DNA of 14,708 nucleotides. Origin: Butyrivibrio sp. UBA3740. Its GTDB lineage: Bacteria > Bacillota > Clostridia > Lachnospirales > Lachnospiraceae. Location: contig DFGW01000048.1 of assembly GCA_002372465.1 (NCBI GenBank), forward strand, positions 1-14,708. The letters run 5' to 3'. Each line of letters begins with the position of its first letter. The stretch's first letter is position 1. Below, in pieces: positions 1-7,329 of the stretch. The notes under the pieces were generated by a model. It was not told where the DNA came from and made no database searches. It was given only the letters and a program-made list of their open reading frames with translations. A program made the position numbers and the translations under genes.

Positions 1-468
1 GCTTCCGCAAGGACAAGGATCGTTAGGATAAACCTTGTTCTCTTTTCTGATGGTGTGAGAAGCCTTCTCCTCTTTGTAGAGAGCCTTTCTCTTATCCTCA
101 TCAAAGATAGCCTCCCACTCAGGAAGGTTGTAAAGCCAGTCTGCTCCGGCATTTACCATGTTCTTGTAAAGGAGCTCCTTCTCAAAGCCAAGGTTAACCT
201 CGGTATCCTCTTCCATCTCCTCGATAGGATTCTGCTCCTTTAAGCTGTCGTTGATTCCGTCAAGGAAACCAACCATAGTCATGATGTCTATACCGAATTT
301 CTCAGCCAGCTCTTTTACTGTTCCCTTAACTGTCTCGTCAGGGTTCTTTAAAAGCTCTGCGTAGATGTCTTTTTCCTTCTGAAAATAATCAGTCCAAAGT
401 CTCTGAAGATCGCCCTTGTTAGCTGTCTCAGAGTACGCCATATTGCGCCATTTTTCTAATAATGCCAT
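1..468 (-). CDS. SEC-C motif protein, C-terminus cut by window edge
   Basis: The reading frame opens at ATG 468 and stays open to base 1, giving 156 residues (MALLEKWRNMAYSE...). The last visible residues are NDPCPCGS (149-156), the start of a SEC-C zinc-binding motif (CPCGSGKKYKKCC type), so probably only a short tail is missing beyond the window. The body is hydrophilic and helical, rich in Glu and Lys, with an acidic stretch near 82-90 and no membrane segment, so it should be cytosolic. An AGGAG lies about 9 bases before the ATG. SEC-C motifs are known from the SecA C-terminus, where they bind zinc and SecB or ribosomes, and from many small proteins of unknown role; this one is not SecA. 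It has its own promoter (535-563), so it is probably not strictly part of the dapF unit. The SEC-C motif is seen directly; the cellular function is unknown. Confidence 0.85.
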   Translation of the reverse strand, partial: MALLEKWRNMAYSETANKGDLQRLWTDYFQKEKDIYAELLKNPDETVKGTVKELAEKFGIDIMTMVGFLDGINDSLKEQNPIEEMEEDTEVNLGFEKELLYKNMVNAGADWLYNLPEWEAIFDEDKRKALYKEEKASHTIRKENKVYPNDPCPCGS

Positions 469-490
469 AGTTTTTACTCCTATTTCCTAC

Positions 491-532
491 AAAAAAATTG
501 AATGTATGCAGTAACTTCTACATACATTCAAT
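491..532 (-). terminator. AT-rich hairpin plus T7: dapF terminator or leader element
   Basis: Two perfect 12-base arms (497-508 and 521-532) are separated by 12 bases. On the minus strand the hairpin is followed directly by seven Ts (497-491; the stem and T-run share one base). It lies 100 bases past the dapF stop, so it could end the yczE-dapF transcript. The stem has few G-C pairs, so termination may be weak. It also overlaps the predicted start of the SEC-C transcript, so it could instead be an operator or a 5'-end hairpin. Confidence 0.5.
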
Positions 533-534
533 AT

Positions 535-563
535 ATTTTAATATATCCGCTCAAATATGTAAA
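535..563 (-). promoter_or_regulatory. Sigma-A-like promoter for the SEC-C gene
   Basis: On the minus strand TTTACA (563-558) and TAAAAT (540-535) are separated by 17 bases, each matching 5 of 6 consensus positions. Transcription would start near 528, inside the inverted repeat at 497-532, leaving a leader of about 60 bases before the ATG at 468. Confidence 0.6.
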
Positions 564-631
564 CCATTGAGAAAATATGGCCCGACATGAAATTATCACT
601 TCCGGACCTTTAACTGTCAAAATGAGCCATT

Positions 632-1591
632 TCAGATCTCGATTGTTCCCTCGAACACAGTGGTAGCAGAGCCTTCCATGATGACAGGCTCTTTAGCATC
701 TCCGCTCCAGGAGCAGGTGACGATACCTCCAAGAACATGGACGTTAACTCTTTCATCTGTGTGGCCGTTTAAGATGCAGGCAACTGTTGTTGCACAGCAA
801 CCTGTTCCGCAGGCAAGGGTCTCGCCTGTGCCCCTCTCCCATACTCTCATGTGGACATTGCCTCTGTCGTCCACCTTGACAAATTCAGTGTTCACGCGGC
901 GTGGGAAGTACTCGTGATTCTCAAAACAGGGTCCGATCTTCTCAATATCAAAGGTAGCAAGATCCATGTCCCCCGGCAGGAAAACCACTGCGTGTGGATT
1001 ACCCATGGATACGCAGGTCATGTGCCACTGCCTTCCCGCTGCAGTTATAGGAACGTCGATGCAGGAATCCTCTGGGATATTGGAAAGGGAAACTGATGCT
1101 CCGGGCGCCTTATTGATATCGGCATGTGAATCGGCTGCTCCGGACGCCTCCTGTCTGCTCGCCGACGATACCGTAACAGGAATCTCAGGGGCGCTTAAAA
1201 TGGGGGCTCCCATGTCCACCTTTACGCTCTCCACAAGGTCCTCTGATCCAACTGTCAGATCGATGAATTTCTTCTTGCCGGCGCTGACAATGGTCAGGTT
1301 CTTTTTGTCTGTGAGCCTGTGATCGTACACATACTTGGCAACGCACCTTATGCCGTTTCCGCACATCTCAGATCTTGAGCCGTCTGCGTTATACATCTCC
1401 ATCTCAAAATCGATATCCGGGTCATCCACGGGATTTATGAAGATAAGCCCGTCGGAGCCGATGCCGAAATGTCTGTCGGATACTTTTCTTGCCAGGTCAG
1501 ATTTCTTTTCCCGGGGGACAAGCTCTTTTCCCCCGTCTACATAAACATAGTCATTGCCACAACCATGCATCTTGGTGAATTTGATATTCAT
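632..1591 (-). CDS. dapF: Diaminopimelate epimerase
   Basis: DapF converts LL- to meso-diaminopimelate, the last step before lysine and a peptidoglycan cross-link precursor. The enzyme is cytosolic, needs no cofactor, and uses two cysteines as acid and base. Both are present: Cys77 in EMCGNGIRC and Cys261 in LACGTGCCAT. The N-terminus KFTKMHGCGNDYVYVD and the later MGNPHAV and RVNTEFV blocks are family hallmarks. The start at 1591 is preferred because AAAGGAG lies six bases before it and the family motif begins at once. An in-frame ATG at 1612 would overlap the upstream stop as ATGA and add MKSKEFF, leaving some room for translational coupling. At 319 residues it is about 40 longer than usual (around 275). 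The excess lies near residues 140-178, a Ser/Ala-rich stretch between the two domains. It follows the YczE-like gene and faces dapL, which makes its substrate. Confidence 0.97.
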   Translation of the reverse strand: MNIKFTKMHGCGNDYVYVDGGKELVPREKKSDLARKVSDRHFGIGSDGLIFINPVDDPDIDFEMEMYNADGSRSEMCGNGIRCVAKYVYDHRLTDKKNLTIVSAGKKKFIDLTVGSEDLVESVKVDMGAPILSAPEIPVTVSSASRQEASGAADSHADINKAPGASVSLSNIPEDSCIDVPITAAGRQWHMTCVSMGNPHAVVFLPGDMDLATFDIEKIGPCFENHEYFPRRVNTEFVKVDDRGNVHMRVWERGTGETLACGTGCCATTVACILNGHTDERVNVHVLGGIVTCSWSGDAKEPVIMEGSATTVFEGTIEI

Positions 1592-1608
1592 GAAAAACTC
1601 CTTTGACT

Positions 1609-2271
1609 TCATTTATTCAAAAAAGGTCTTGCGATATGAACGTTGAAAAACTCAATGACCGGCCCCATGAAAAAGGCGGTGATGATAGTTCCGATTCCGG
1701 CTATGGTAGGGATCTTGGAAACCGCTCCTCCTGCCATCAGGAAAAGAACTACTCCAAGAATAACACATACAAGATCAGTGATGATCCTGACATACTGGAA
1801 CTTGCCCTTTTTCCAGGTGTTTACGATTATAAGGGCAACGGCGTCGTAGGTTGATACGCCAAGGTCAGCAGTCATGTAAAAGGCGGAGCCAAAGCAGATG
1901 ATCACAACGCCCACGATCAGGCAGATGACCCTGACAGCTATGGAGGGATCCACGATCACGGTCTGGAAAAATTTATAGCTGAACTCAGTGATGTAGCCCA
2001 GAAGGAACAGGTTTATGAAGGTAGCAATTCCAATGTAGTGCCTGTCAAAGATAAGAGAAAAGAGAAGCAGCACTGCATTGGTGATCATATAAAGCGTTCC
2101 AAAGTCAATGGGGATAAGGGCATCAAGGCCTGCCATGAAGGACTGGAAGGGATCTACGCCAAGGGCTGCGATCTTGAATATGCCGACGCTGATAGCACAG
2201 ATGATAACACCAAAAAGTGACATTGCTACTCGCCTTGGAAGCTTGTCGATCTTATTAAATGAAAAGGCCAT
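1609..2271 (-). CDS. YczE/YitT-like integral membrane protein
   Basis: A 220-residue protein with about five or six hydrophobic segments (roughly 15-35, 58-75, 80-100, 112-134, 163-182 and 188-205). It carries two similar motifs, ALGVDPFQSF (36-45) and DLGVSTYDAV (136-145). This repeated LGV-x-P/T-x-D/F pattern is typical of the YczE/YyaS/YitT membrane family, whose transport role is largely unproven. AGGAGG lies eight bases before the ATG. It is the first gene after the minus-strand promoter at 2326-2354, and its stop codon touches the alternative upstream dapF ATG, so the two genes are almost certainly co-transcribed. The pairing with dapF and divergent dapL suggests, but does not show, a link to diaminopimelate or lysine physiology. 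Confidence 0.85.
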   Translation of the reverse strand: MAFSFNKIDKLPRRVAMSLFGVIICAISVGIFKIAALGVDPFQSFMAGLDALIPIDFGTLYMITNAVLLLFSLIFDRHYIGIATFINLFLLGYITEFSYKFFQTVIVDPSIAVRVICLIVGVVIICFGSAFYMTADLGVSTYDAVALIIVNTWKKGKFQYVRIITDLVCVILGVVLFLMAGGAVSKIPTIAGIGTIITAFFMGPVIEFFNVHIARPFLNK

Positions 2272-2325
2272 GTTAACTTCCTCCTGAACCGTCCGAGGGG
2301 ACTTTTTGCATAATTATTTAATTAC

Positions 2326-2354
2326 ATAATATAGGTTTAATCTGCCATTGTCTA
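2326..2354 (-). promoter_or_regulatory. Sigma-A-like promoter for yczE-dapF
   Basis: On the minus strand TAGACA (2354-2349) and TATTAT (2331-2326) are 17 bases apart, each matching 5 of 6 consensus positions. It reads toward the YczE-like gene with a leader of about 48 bases. The inverted repeat at 2370-2391 lies just upstream of the -35. Confidence 0.6.
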
Positions 2355-2369
2355 TTGGATGGGTCAATT

Positions 2370-2391
2370 TTTTGTATACAATTATACAAAA
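2370..2391. promoter_or_regulatory. Palindromic operator candidate between dapL and yczE-dapF
   Basis: TTTTGTATA (2370-2378) and TATACAAAA (2383-2391) are perfect inverted arms with four bases between them. A nested 10-base palindrome TTGTATACAA sits at 2372-2381 and resembles GntR-type operators. The site overlaps the candidate dapL -35 and abuts the divergent promoter, so one regulator could control both units. No regulator gene is adjacent, so which protein binds is unknown. Confidence 0.45.
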
Positions 2392-2403
2392 TTAGTGTAA
2401 AAT
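2375..2403 (+). promoter_or_regulatory. Candidate dapL promoter
   Basis: TATACA (2375-2380, 4 of 6) and TAAAAT (2398-2403, 5 of 6) are spaced by 17 bases. This would give a leader of about 60 bases before the dapL ATG at 2472. The -35 lies inside the inverted repeat at 2370-2391. Confidence 0.4.
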
Positions 2404-2471
2404 CATTTCAGCAATTTAACGCGGCAGAGTTTTCAGGTCGTGACAGCGCCATTTCACAGGGAGGAATATTT

Positions 2472-3698
2472 ATGTACAGAGCCAACGAAGATTATCTGAA
2501 ACTACCGGGAAGCTACCTTTTCAGCACCATCGCCAAAAAGGTCAATGCATTTCAGGAGGCAAACCCGGACAAAAAGATCATAAGACTGGGAATCGGTGAT
2601 GTGACGCTTCCCCTTTGTCCTGCAGTTATAGAGGCACTCCACAAGGCTGTTGATGAGCAATCTGACCCTGCCACCTTCAGAGGCTACGCCCCGGACCTTG
2701 GATATGAGTTTCTTCGTCACGCCATGGCGGAGAACGATTTCAGAGCCCGTGGCTGCAATATCGCTGATGATGAGATCTTTATCTCCGACGGCGCCAAGAG
2801 CGATTCCGCCAACATCCAGGAGATATTCACAAAGGACACTAAGATCGCCGTGTGTGACCCTGTATATCCTGTTTATGTTGATTCCAATGTCATGGCAGGA
2901 AGGACCGGGGAATATGACAAGGACACAGGCATCTGGAGCAACGTAATCTACATGCCATGTACAGCTGAGAACGGTTTTGCGCCGGAGCTTCCAGAAGAAA
3001 CTCCTGACCTCATCTACCTGTGCTTCCCCAACAACCCCACAGGCTCAGCCATCACCAGGGATCAGCTTCAGGTCTGGGTTGACTACGCCAATAAGGTTGG
3101 CGCTGTGATCATCTTTGACGCAGCCTATGAGGCATATATTTCCGAGGACAATGTTCCCCATTCCATCTTTGAATGTGAGGGAGCAAGGACATGTTCTATT
3201 GAGCTTAGGTCCTTCTCCAAGAATGCAGGATTCACAGGACTTCGCCTTGGAGCCACCATCATTCCTCACGACCTTAAGGTCAACCAGGACGGCGAAGAGG
3301 TTGAGCTCCACAGGCTCTGGGCAAGGAGACATGGCACCAAGTACAACGGAGCTCCCTACATCGTTCAGAGAGCCGGAGAAGCCTGCTACAGCGATGCGGG
3401 TAAGGCCCAGATAAAAGAGATGGTAGGCACCTATATGAAGAATGCAAGCTATATCCTGAACGGACTTAAAGACGCCGGCTACCAGGCCTTTGGCGGTGTG
3501 AATTCACCCTACGTATGGCTTCGCACCCCTGATAACATGACCAGCTGGGAGTTCTTCGACCACCTGCTAACCAATGCAAATGTTGTCGGCACTCCGGGCT
3601 CAGGCTTTGGTCCCAGCGGTGAACACTACTTCCGCCTCACAGCCTTTGGCAGCTACGAAAACAGCGTGGAAGCCCTCAATAGAATACGCAGTCTGTAA
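2472..3698 (+). CDS. dapL: LL-diaminopimelate aminotransferase
   Basis: A PLP-dependent class I/II aminotransferase that converts tetrahydrodipicolinate plus glutamate directly into LL-diaminopimelate, bypassing the succinylase, acetylase and dehydrogenase routes. The start at 2472 gives 408 residues, the usual DapL length, beginning YRANEDYLKLPGSYLFSTIA as in DapL proteins. GGAGG lies seven bases before it; 39 further in-frame codons upstream run through the promoter and were discarded. Key features are the GIGDVTLPL substrate region (40-48), DGAKSD (106-111), FPNNPTG (185-191), Asp216 and Tyr219 in IFDAAYEAY, the PLP lysine Lys250 in SFSKNAGFTGLRLG, and Arg388 in FRLTAFG for the carboxylate. 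Its product feeds DapF, encoded divergently at 632-1591. It is the only plus-strand gene in the window and ends at a GC-rich hairpin. Confidence 0.96.
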   Translation: MYRANEDYLKLPGSYLFSTIAKKVNAFQEANPDKKIIRLGIGDVTLPLCPAVIEALHKAVDEQSDPATFRGYAPDLGYEFLRHAMAENDFRARGCNIADDEIFISDGAKSDSANIQEIFTKDTKIAVCDPVYPVYVDSNVMAGRTGEYDKDTGIWSNVIYMPCTAENGFAPELPEETPDLIYLCFPNNPTGSAITRDQLQVWVDYANKVGAVIIFDAAYEAYISEDNVPHSIFECEGARTCSIELRSFSKNAGFTGLRLGATIIPHDLKVNQDGEEVELHRLWARRHGTKYNGAPYIVQRAGEACYSDAGKAQIKEMVGTYMKNASYILNGLKDAGYQAFGGVNSPYVWLRTPDNMTSWEFFDHLLTNANVVGTPGSGFGPSGEHYFRLTAFGSYENSVEALNRIRSL

Positions 3699-3711
3699 CT
3701 ATAACATTAAA

Positions 3712-3731
3712 CCCCGGGAACTATCCCGGGG
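3712..3731. terminator. GC-rich hairpin between convergent genes
   Basis: CCCCGGGA (3712-3719) and TCCCGGGG (3724-3731) form a perfect 8-bp stem with a 4-base loop. It lies 13 bases past the dapL stop and 11 bases past the stop of the convergent 906-residue gene. Flanking AAA and TTT give only short U-tracts either way, so it is probably a bidirectional terminator of moderate strength. Confidence 0.65.
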
Positions 3732-3742
3732 CTTTCACAAAT

Positions 3743-6463
3743 TTAGTCTTCATCAAATTCTATATCTTCAATTCTTGAGGCAGCGACACAGGAATACACA
3801 TCCACAAACTTTCCCGTGCACCTGTCGATGCTCTGGAACTTTGATTCCAGGGCCTTTTGGTATTCCAGGGTACTGAGCTCCACACCCTCATCCACTCTCA
3901 CCTTGGCATAGACAGTGTCCGTGCCGATCATGTCATACCAGTTGGAGTAGAAGGTATAATCAGCCCCTTCCGGTTCCTCATTCTTTTCAAATTCCTCCCA
4001 ATAAACGCTGTGCTCGTCAAAAGAAGAAAAGCTCAGCCTGTAGGCGCCTCCGCTTACCGACTCATCCATGATAAGGTTCTGCAGCGGGAAGTAAGTAAAG
4101 CATCCCCCTTCAGTTCCGTAGGAACCAATAAGCTCCACCTCGCCGTTTTCGCAGGTATAGAGCTTAGCTCCGCTTTCGTAGGACTTGTCATTTGGATCGA
4201 TCACCACCAGCTCAGGAACATTATTGTTATTAATGTCCGCCAGAGTATAGGCAATCTGTCCCTCCTTCAGTCTCTTCTCCAGGAAATCCTTGTAGCCTGA
4301 AGGCACCACTTCATTTCTGTTTGCAGCTATATCCCTGGAAAGAGTCACTGACTGGATCGACACAACAGGCTCACCCTTTGATGTATAGCCTGCCTTCTTG
4401 ATTGTTCCGGTCATATACTGTCCCACGTACAGATTCAGATGCTCCGTGATATCCGAGGTGTAATAGGGATCAAACAAAAGAGCTATCTCGTCAACCTTCT
4501 GATACTGCCCCTTTCCACTCTCATCCTCAAGGAAGATGGTTATAGGGCTGTCAAAAGAAAGATAGTACCTTTCTTCATCATCGGCGTATTCCTTCTTAAG
4601 CCTTCCTGTCACCTGCATCTCACTGCGATAGTCGCTGCTTTGTTGCTCTATGGCAACATCCTTGTTGGCCAGCCACCAGGTCTTTCCCCCTAGTTTGCTG
4701 TAAAGGTTGTTATAGGAGGAATAGTTCTTTTGACAAAACTCCACAGCCTCCCAAACCACTCCGTTTCCTTCGCAGGATAGTTCACAGGCTTCAACGCTTC
4801 CGTCAGGATAAAAGACATAAACCTTGGCGTTACTGTCCTTGAGAGTACTTGAACCAAAAGCCCCCGACATGATATCGGGATAGCTGGTGGCATAAACCCT
4901 GTAGCTCTCACAGCCCGGGATGTTCACATAGCCCACCTCGCAGCCGTAGGCATTGTCCGCAGTGATGTAGTTGCCATAATCATCCTTAAGCCTGTAGCCT
5001 CCGATGTGGTCCGAATCGCCCTTGATCCCGTGGTAAGGTGTAAAGAATGTAAGGTCAAGATCAACGTCTGAATCCCAGGTAAGAAGCACCTTTGCCATGC
5101 CGGCTTCAGGGCACTTTACGGTGTATAGCTGCTTTTTCATCTTAAACTGGGACACGTCCATATTGGCCCACTCAGTCACATAACCTGTACTCTGGGTTTC
5201 AACAGTATAAGCTCCTTGCGGAAGCTCAACCTCCACGTAGCCGTTGGAATCCGTATCTCCGTCAAATACAATCTCACCCTCAGTATTGTTGTAGCCCTCC
5301 CTTATCTTCACATGGGCTGCAAGTCCTGCGTCAAAGGGAATCTCGGTCTTGAAGGTCTCCGCATCGTGGATGCTTAGTGCAACCTTACTGGGAGTAAGCC
5401 CTGTCGGGTAGAGGACCAGATCGTAGTACTCAAATTCAGAAGCTCTTTTATCAAGTGAGAGCTCGCTTATCACCATGTCCCTGTAGTCGTCCCCGGCGGT
5501 AGCTGTCAGGCTGTACTTCTTAAGGTCCTGATATACGAGAAAAGAAAAAGTTCCGTCCTCAGCAGTTTCTGCAGCATACCTTACTTCGCCGTTCTCCTTG
5601 TCCTGTACAACGACCCTGGCGCCTGCAATTATCTGCCCCTTGGAGTCTGTCACCCTTCCCCGGATCCTTCCGATACCCTCTGCGTTCTTGGCATATTCGA
5701 GGATGTTGTAAGCCTTGTTGAGCCATTCCATCTCGTAGGAATCGTACTGCTCCTTGATAGGAAGAGGCGCAGTGAAGTAGTCAAATTCCTCGTAGGCAGG
5801 GTTTCTCTGAAGTGAAAGCCCTGTCTGACTGACCTTTAAGGTTCCGTCAAGAACAATCTGTGATCTTACAAGGACGTCGTCCCTGAAGTAGAGCCTTGTT
5901 CCCGGTTTTTCCAAAGAGGCGTAGCTTGGAGTATAAATAGTCTCATATCTCTTGAAAATAAAGTAGGGAGCACCCTCCTGATAGTAGTAATCTATGACCT
6001 CCCAGAGGCCGTCATAGGATTCTTTTCTTGTGACGATCTTGTAGGTGTCCCAGGTGTTGCGATCCATGTATACGTCGCAAAAGAGCTCCTGGCCATCGTA
6101 CTTGTCAATGAACAGATACTCCTCTCTGGCGCACTTGGCGATGTACTTATCGCTCCCTGAGTTCTCAGTTCCTTCCAGTTCATTAAAGAAGCGCTCGTCC
6201 CATTTCATGCCCTTCTTCTTGGTATTGGGGGTGTGATTCTTTACAAAAAGATCCACCTCCTCAAGGCCTTCAATGGTGACGACTTTGGAATAGTCAAAGG
6301 GGTCAGACTGCTCTTCCTCGAAAGCATCCTCAGACTCCTCTATGATATTTTTAACAGGTGAAAATCTGGCAGCCAGAAAAACTGCCAGCAAAAGAAAAAT
6401 GCTAAGCCCTGCCCCTATCAGCAGACGCTTTTTTTCATCTTCCCCGAAATGATTCCCCAACAT
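3743..6463 (-). CDS. Large membrane-anchored multidomain surface protein, function unknown
   Basis: A 906-residue protein. A short charged N-terminus (MLGNHFGEDEKKR) is followed by one hydrophobic segment (14-32) with no lipobox or cleavage site, so it is probably an N-terminal anchor with the rest outside the cell. Residues 45-55 are acidic. Residues 265-335 (GRIRGRVTDSKGQIIAGA...EDGTFSF) look like a carboxypeptidase-regulatory/CnaB-type beta-sandwich, and 375-445 may be a second one. Residues 450-575 contain LLTWDSDVDLDLTFFTP, resembling YfaP-like domains, and hold six of the protein's twelve cysteines. Residues 655-712 resemble a small beta-barrel. Residues 737-755 (YTLADINNNNVPELVV) resemble FG-GAP/Ca-binding segments of Lachnospiraceae lipoproteins. 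The start has GGGAGA just before it. It follows the methyltransferase by 15 bases. No catalytic motif is recognised; a cell-surface or envelope role is inferred. Confidence 0.85.
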   Translation of the reverse strand: MLGNHFGEDEKKRLLIGAGLSIFLLLAVFLAARFSPVKNIIEESEDAFEEEQSDPFDYSKVVTIEGLEEVDLFVKNHTPNTKKKGMKWDERFFNELEGTENSGSDKYIAKCAREEYLFIDKYDGQELFCDVYMDRNTWDTYKIVTRKESYDGLWEVIDYYYQEGAPYFIFKRYETIYTPSYASLEKPGTRLYFRDDVLVRSQIVLDGTLKVSQTGLSLQRNPAYEEFDYFTAPLPIKEQYDSYEMEWLNKAYNILEYAKNAEGIGRIRGRVTDSKGQIIAGARVVVQDKENGEVRYAAETAEDGTFSFLVYQDLKKYSLTATAGDDYRDMVISELSLDKRASEFEYYDLVLYPTGLTPSKVALSIHDAETFKTEIPFDAGLAAHVKIREGYNNTEGEIVFDGDTDSNGYVEVELPQGAYTVETQSTGYVTEWANMDVSQFKMKKQLYTVKCPEAGMAKVLLTWDSDVDLDLTFFTPYHGIKGDSDHIGGYRLKDDYGNYITADNAYGCEVGYVNIPGCESYRVYATSYPDIMSGAFGSSTLKDSNAKVYVFYPDGSVEACELSCEGNGVVWEAVEFCQKNYSSYNNLYSKLGGKTWWLANKDVAIEQQSSDYRSEMQVTGRLKKEYADDEERYYLSFDSPITIFLEDESGKGQYQKVDEIALLFDPYYTSDITEHLNLYVGQYMTGTIKKAGYTSKGEPVVSIQSVTLSRDIAANRNEVVPSGYKDFLEKRLKEGQIAYTLADINNNNVPELVVIDPNDKSYESGAKLYTCENGEVELIGSYGTEGGCFTYFPLQNLIMDESVSGGAYRLSFSSFDEHSVYWEEFEKNEEPEGADYTFYSNWYDMIGTDTVYAKVRVDEGVELSTLEYQKALESKFQSIDRCTGKFVDVYSCVAASRIEDIEFDED

Positions 6464-6478
6464 AAACTCTCCCTTATA

Positions 6479-7306
6479 TCATGTGGCTTTCCCCGATTCC
6501 CTTGCCACAATATAAATTCTCTCGCTGTCTTCCCCCGGCTCAGCATGGGTATCCGCGTCAATAGCTGTGATAAACTCCATCCCTGCTGCCCTGACGAAGG
6601 ATATCATCTCTTCCAGTGTATATCCCCTCTGGAAGTGGGTCTCCACGGACCTTCTAAAGACCTCATCCTCCCCACACCTGGCGAAAATCGTCAGGTCATA
6701 TTCATTGATGTGATCTTCCTCGTGATAGTAGTTGTCCCAGATAAAGCTGCAGTCCTGGCGGTTCTCAGCTATGGTGGTATCGCCTATCACATCCCTGTAC
6801 TTATGAAGGGTGTTAAAGTCAAAAATAAATATCCCCTTAGGGAAAAGAAAATTGTTAACAAGCTTAAAGGTGTCGATAACTTCCTCATCCTCAAGCACAT
6901 AGTTGATGCTGTCGCAGACACTGACTATGGTTCCTGCCGTGCAGTAAAGATCAAGCTCCCTCATGTCCTGCTCCAGGTACATGATGTCAAGCCCCGCCTC
7001 AGCACTCTTTTTCCTTGCCAGATCCAGCATCTCAGGGGAAAGGTCTATTCCCATTATATCATAGCCCATCCTTTTCAAGACCTGAGTAAAGCTTCCTGTT
7101 CCACACCCAAGCTCAACTACAAGGTTGCGCTCCTGCTCCAGGGCATCTTCCGAGTCCTCCGGGATCTCTTTTGCCTGACGGTCACTACAGGGCTTGGAAA
7201 CTCCGTATTTCTCAATAATTCCGGCAACAAAATTACCCCATACATCGTATGGGGTTTCGTCCATAAAGGTGTCATATACTGCTGCAAAATCTGTATATGC
7301 TTCCAT
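6479..7306 (-). CDS. Class I SAM-dependent methyltransferase
   Basis: A 275-residue soluble protein with the Rossmann-type SAM-binding core. Motif I is VVELGCGTGSFTQVL (63-77), followed by the acidic end of strand 2 in IMGIDLSPEML (85-93, Asp88 expected to hold the ribose), then LEQDMREL (111-118) and VSVCDSINYVLE (128-139). The N-terminus YTDFAAVYDTFMDETPYDVW is typical of the small YqeM/UbiE-like methyltransferases common in Firmicutes. The substrate cannot be read from sequence. Residues 36-60 are an acidic insert between the N-terminal helix and motif I that many relatives lack. AGGAGA lies before ATG 7306. The gene sits 23 bases after the COG2426 protein and 15 bases before the surface protein, suggesting one transcript. 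Confidence 0.9.
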   Translation of the reverse strand: MEAYTDFAAVYDTFMDETPYDVWGNFVAGIIEKYGVSKPCSDRQAKEIPEDSEDALEQERNLVVELGCGTGSFTQVLKRMGYDIMGIDLSPEMLDLARKKSAEAGLDIMYLEQDMRELDLYCTAGTIVSVCDSINYVLEDEEVIDTFKLVNNFLFPKGIFIFDFNTLHKYRDVIGDTTIAENRQDCSFIWDNYYHEEDHINEYDLTIFARCGEDEVFRRSVETHFQRGYTLEEMISFVRAAGMEFITAIDADTHAEPGEDSERIYIVARESGKAT

Positions 7307-7329
7307 GGTATTCTCCTAAAGGCGGGTAC

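Noticed and set aside
498..507. TTGAATGTAT shared with the queT leader (11631-11640, minus)
   Set aside because: A single AT-rich 10-mer shared by two places is likely chance, and the surrounding structures differ.
2355..2471. Longer N-terminus for dapL (39 extra codons)
   Set aside because: The extension covers the promoter and palindrome, and family sequence plus a good ribosome binding site point to 2472.
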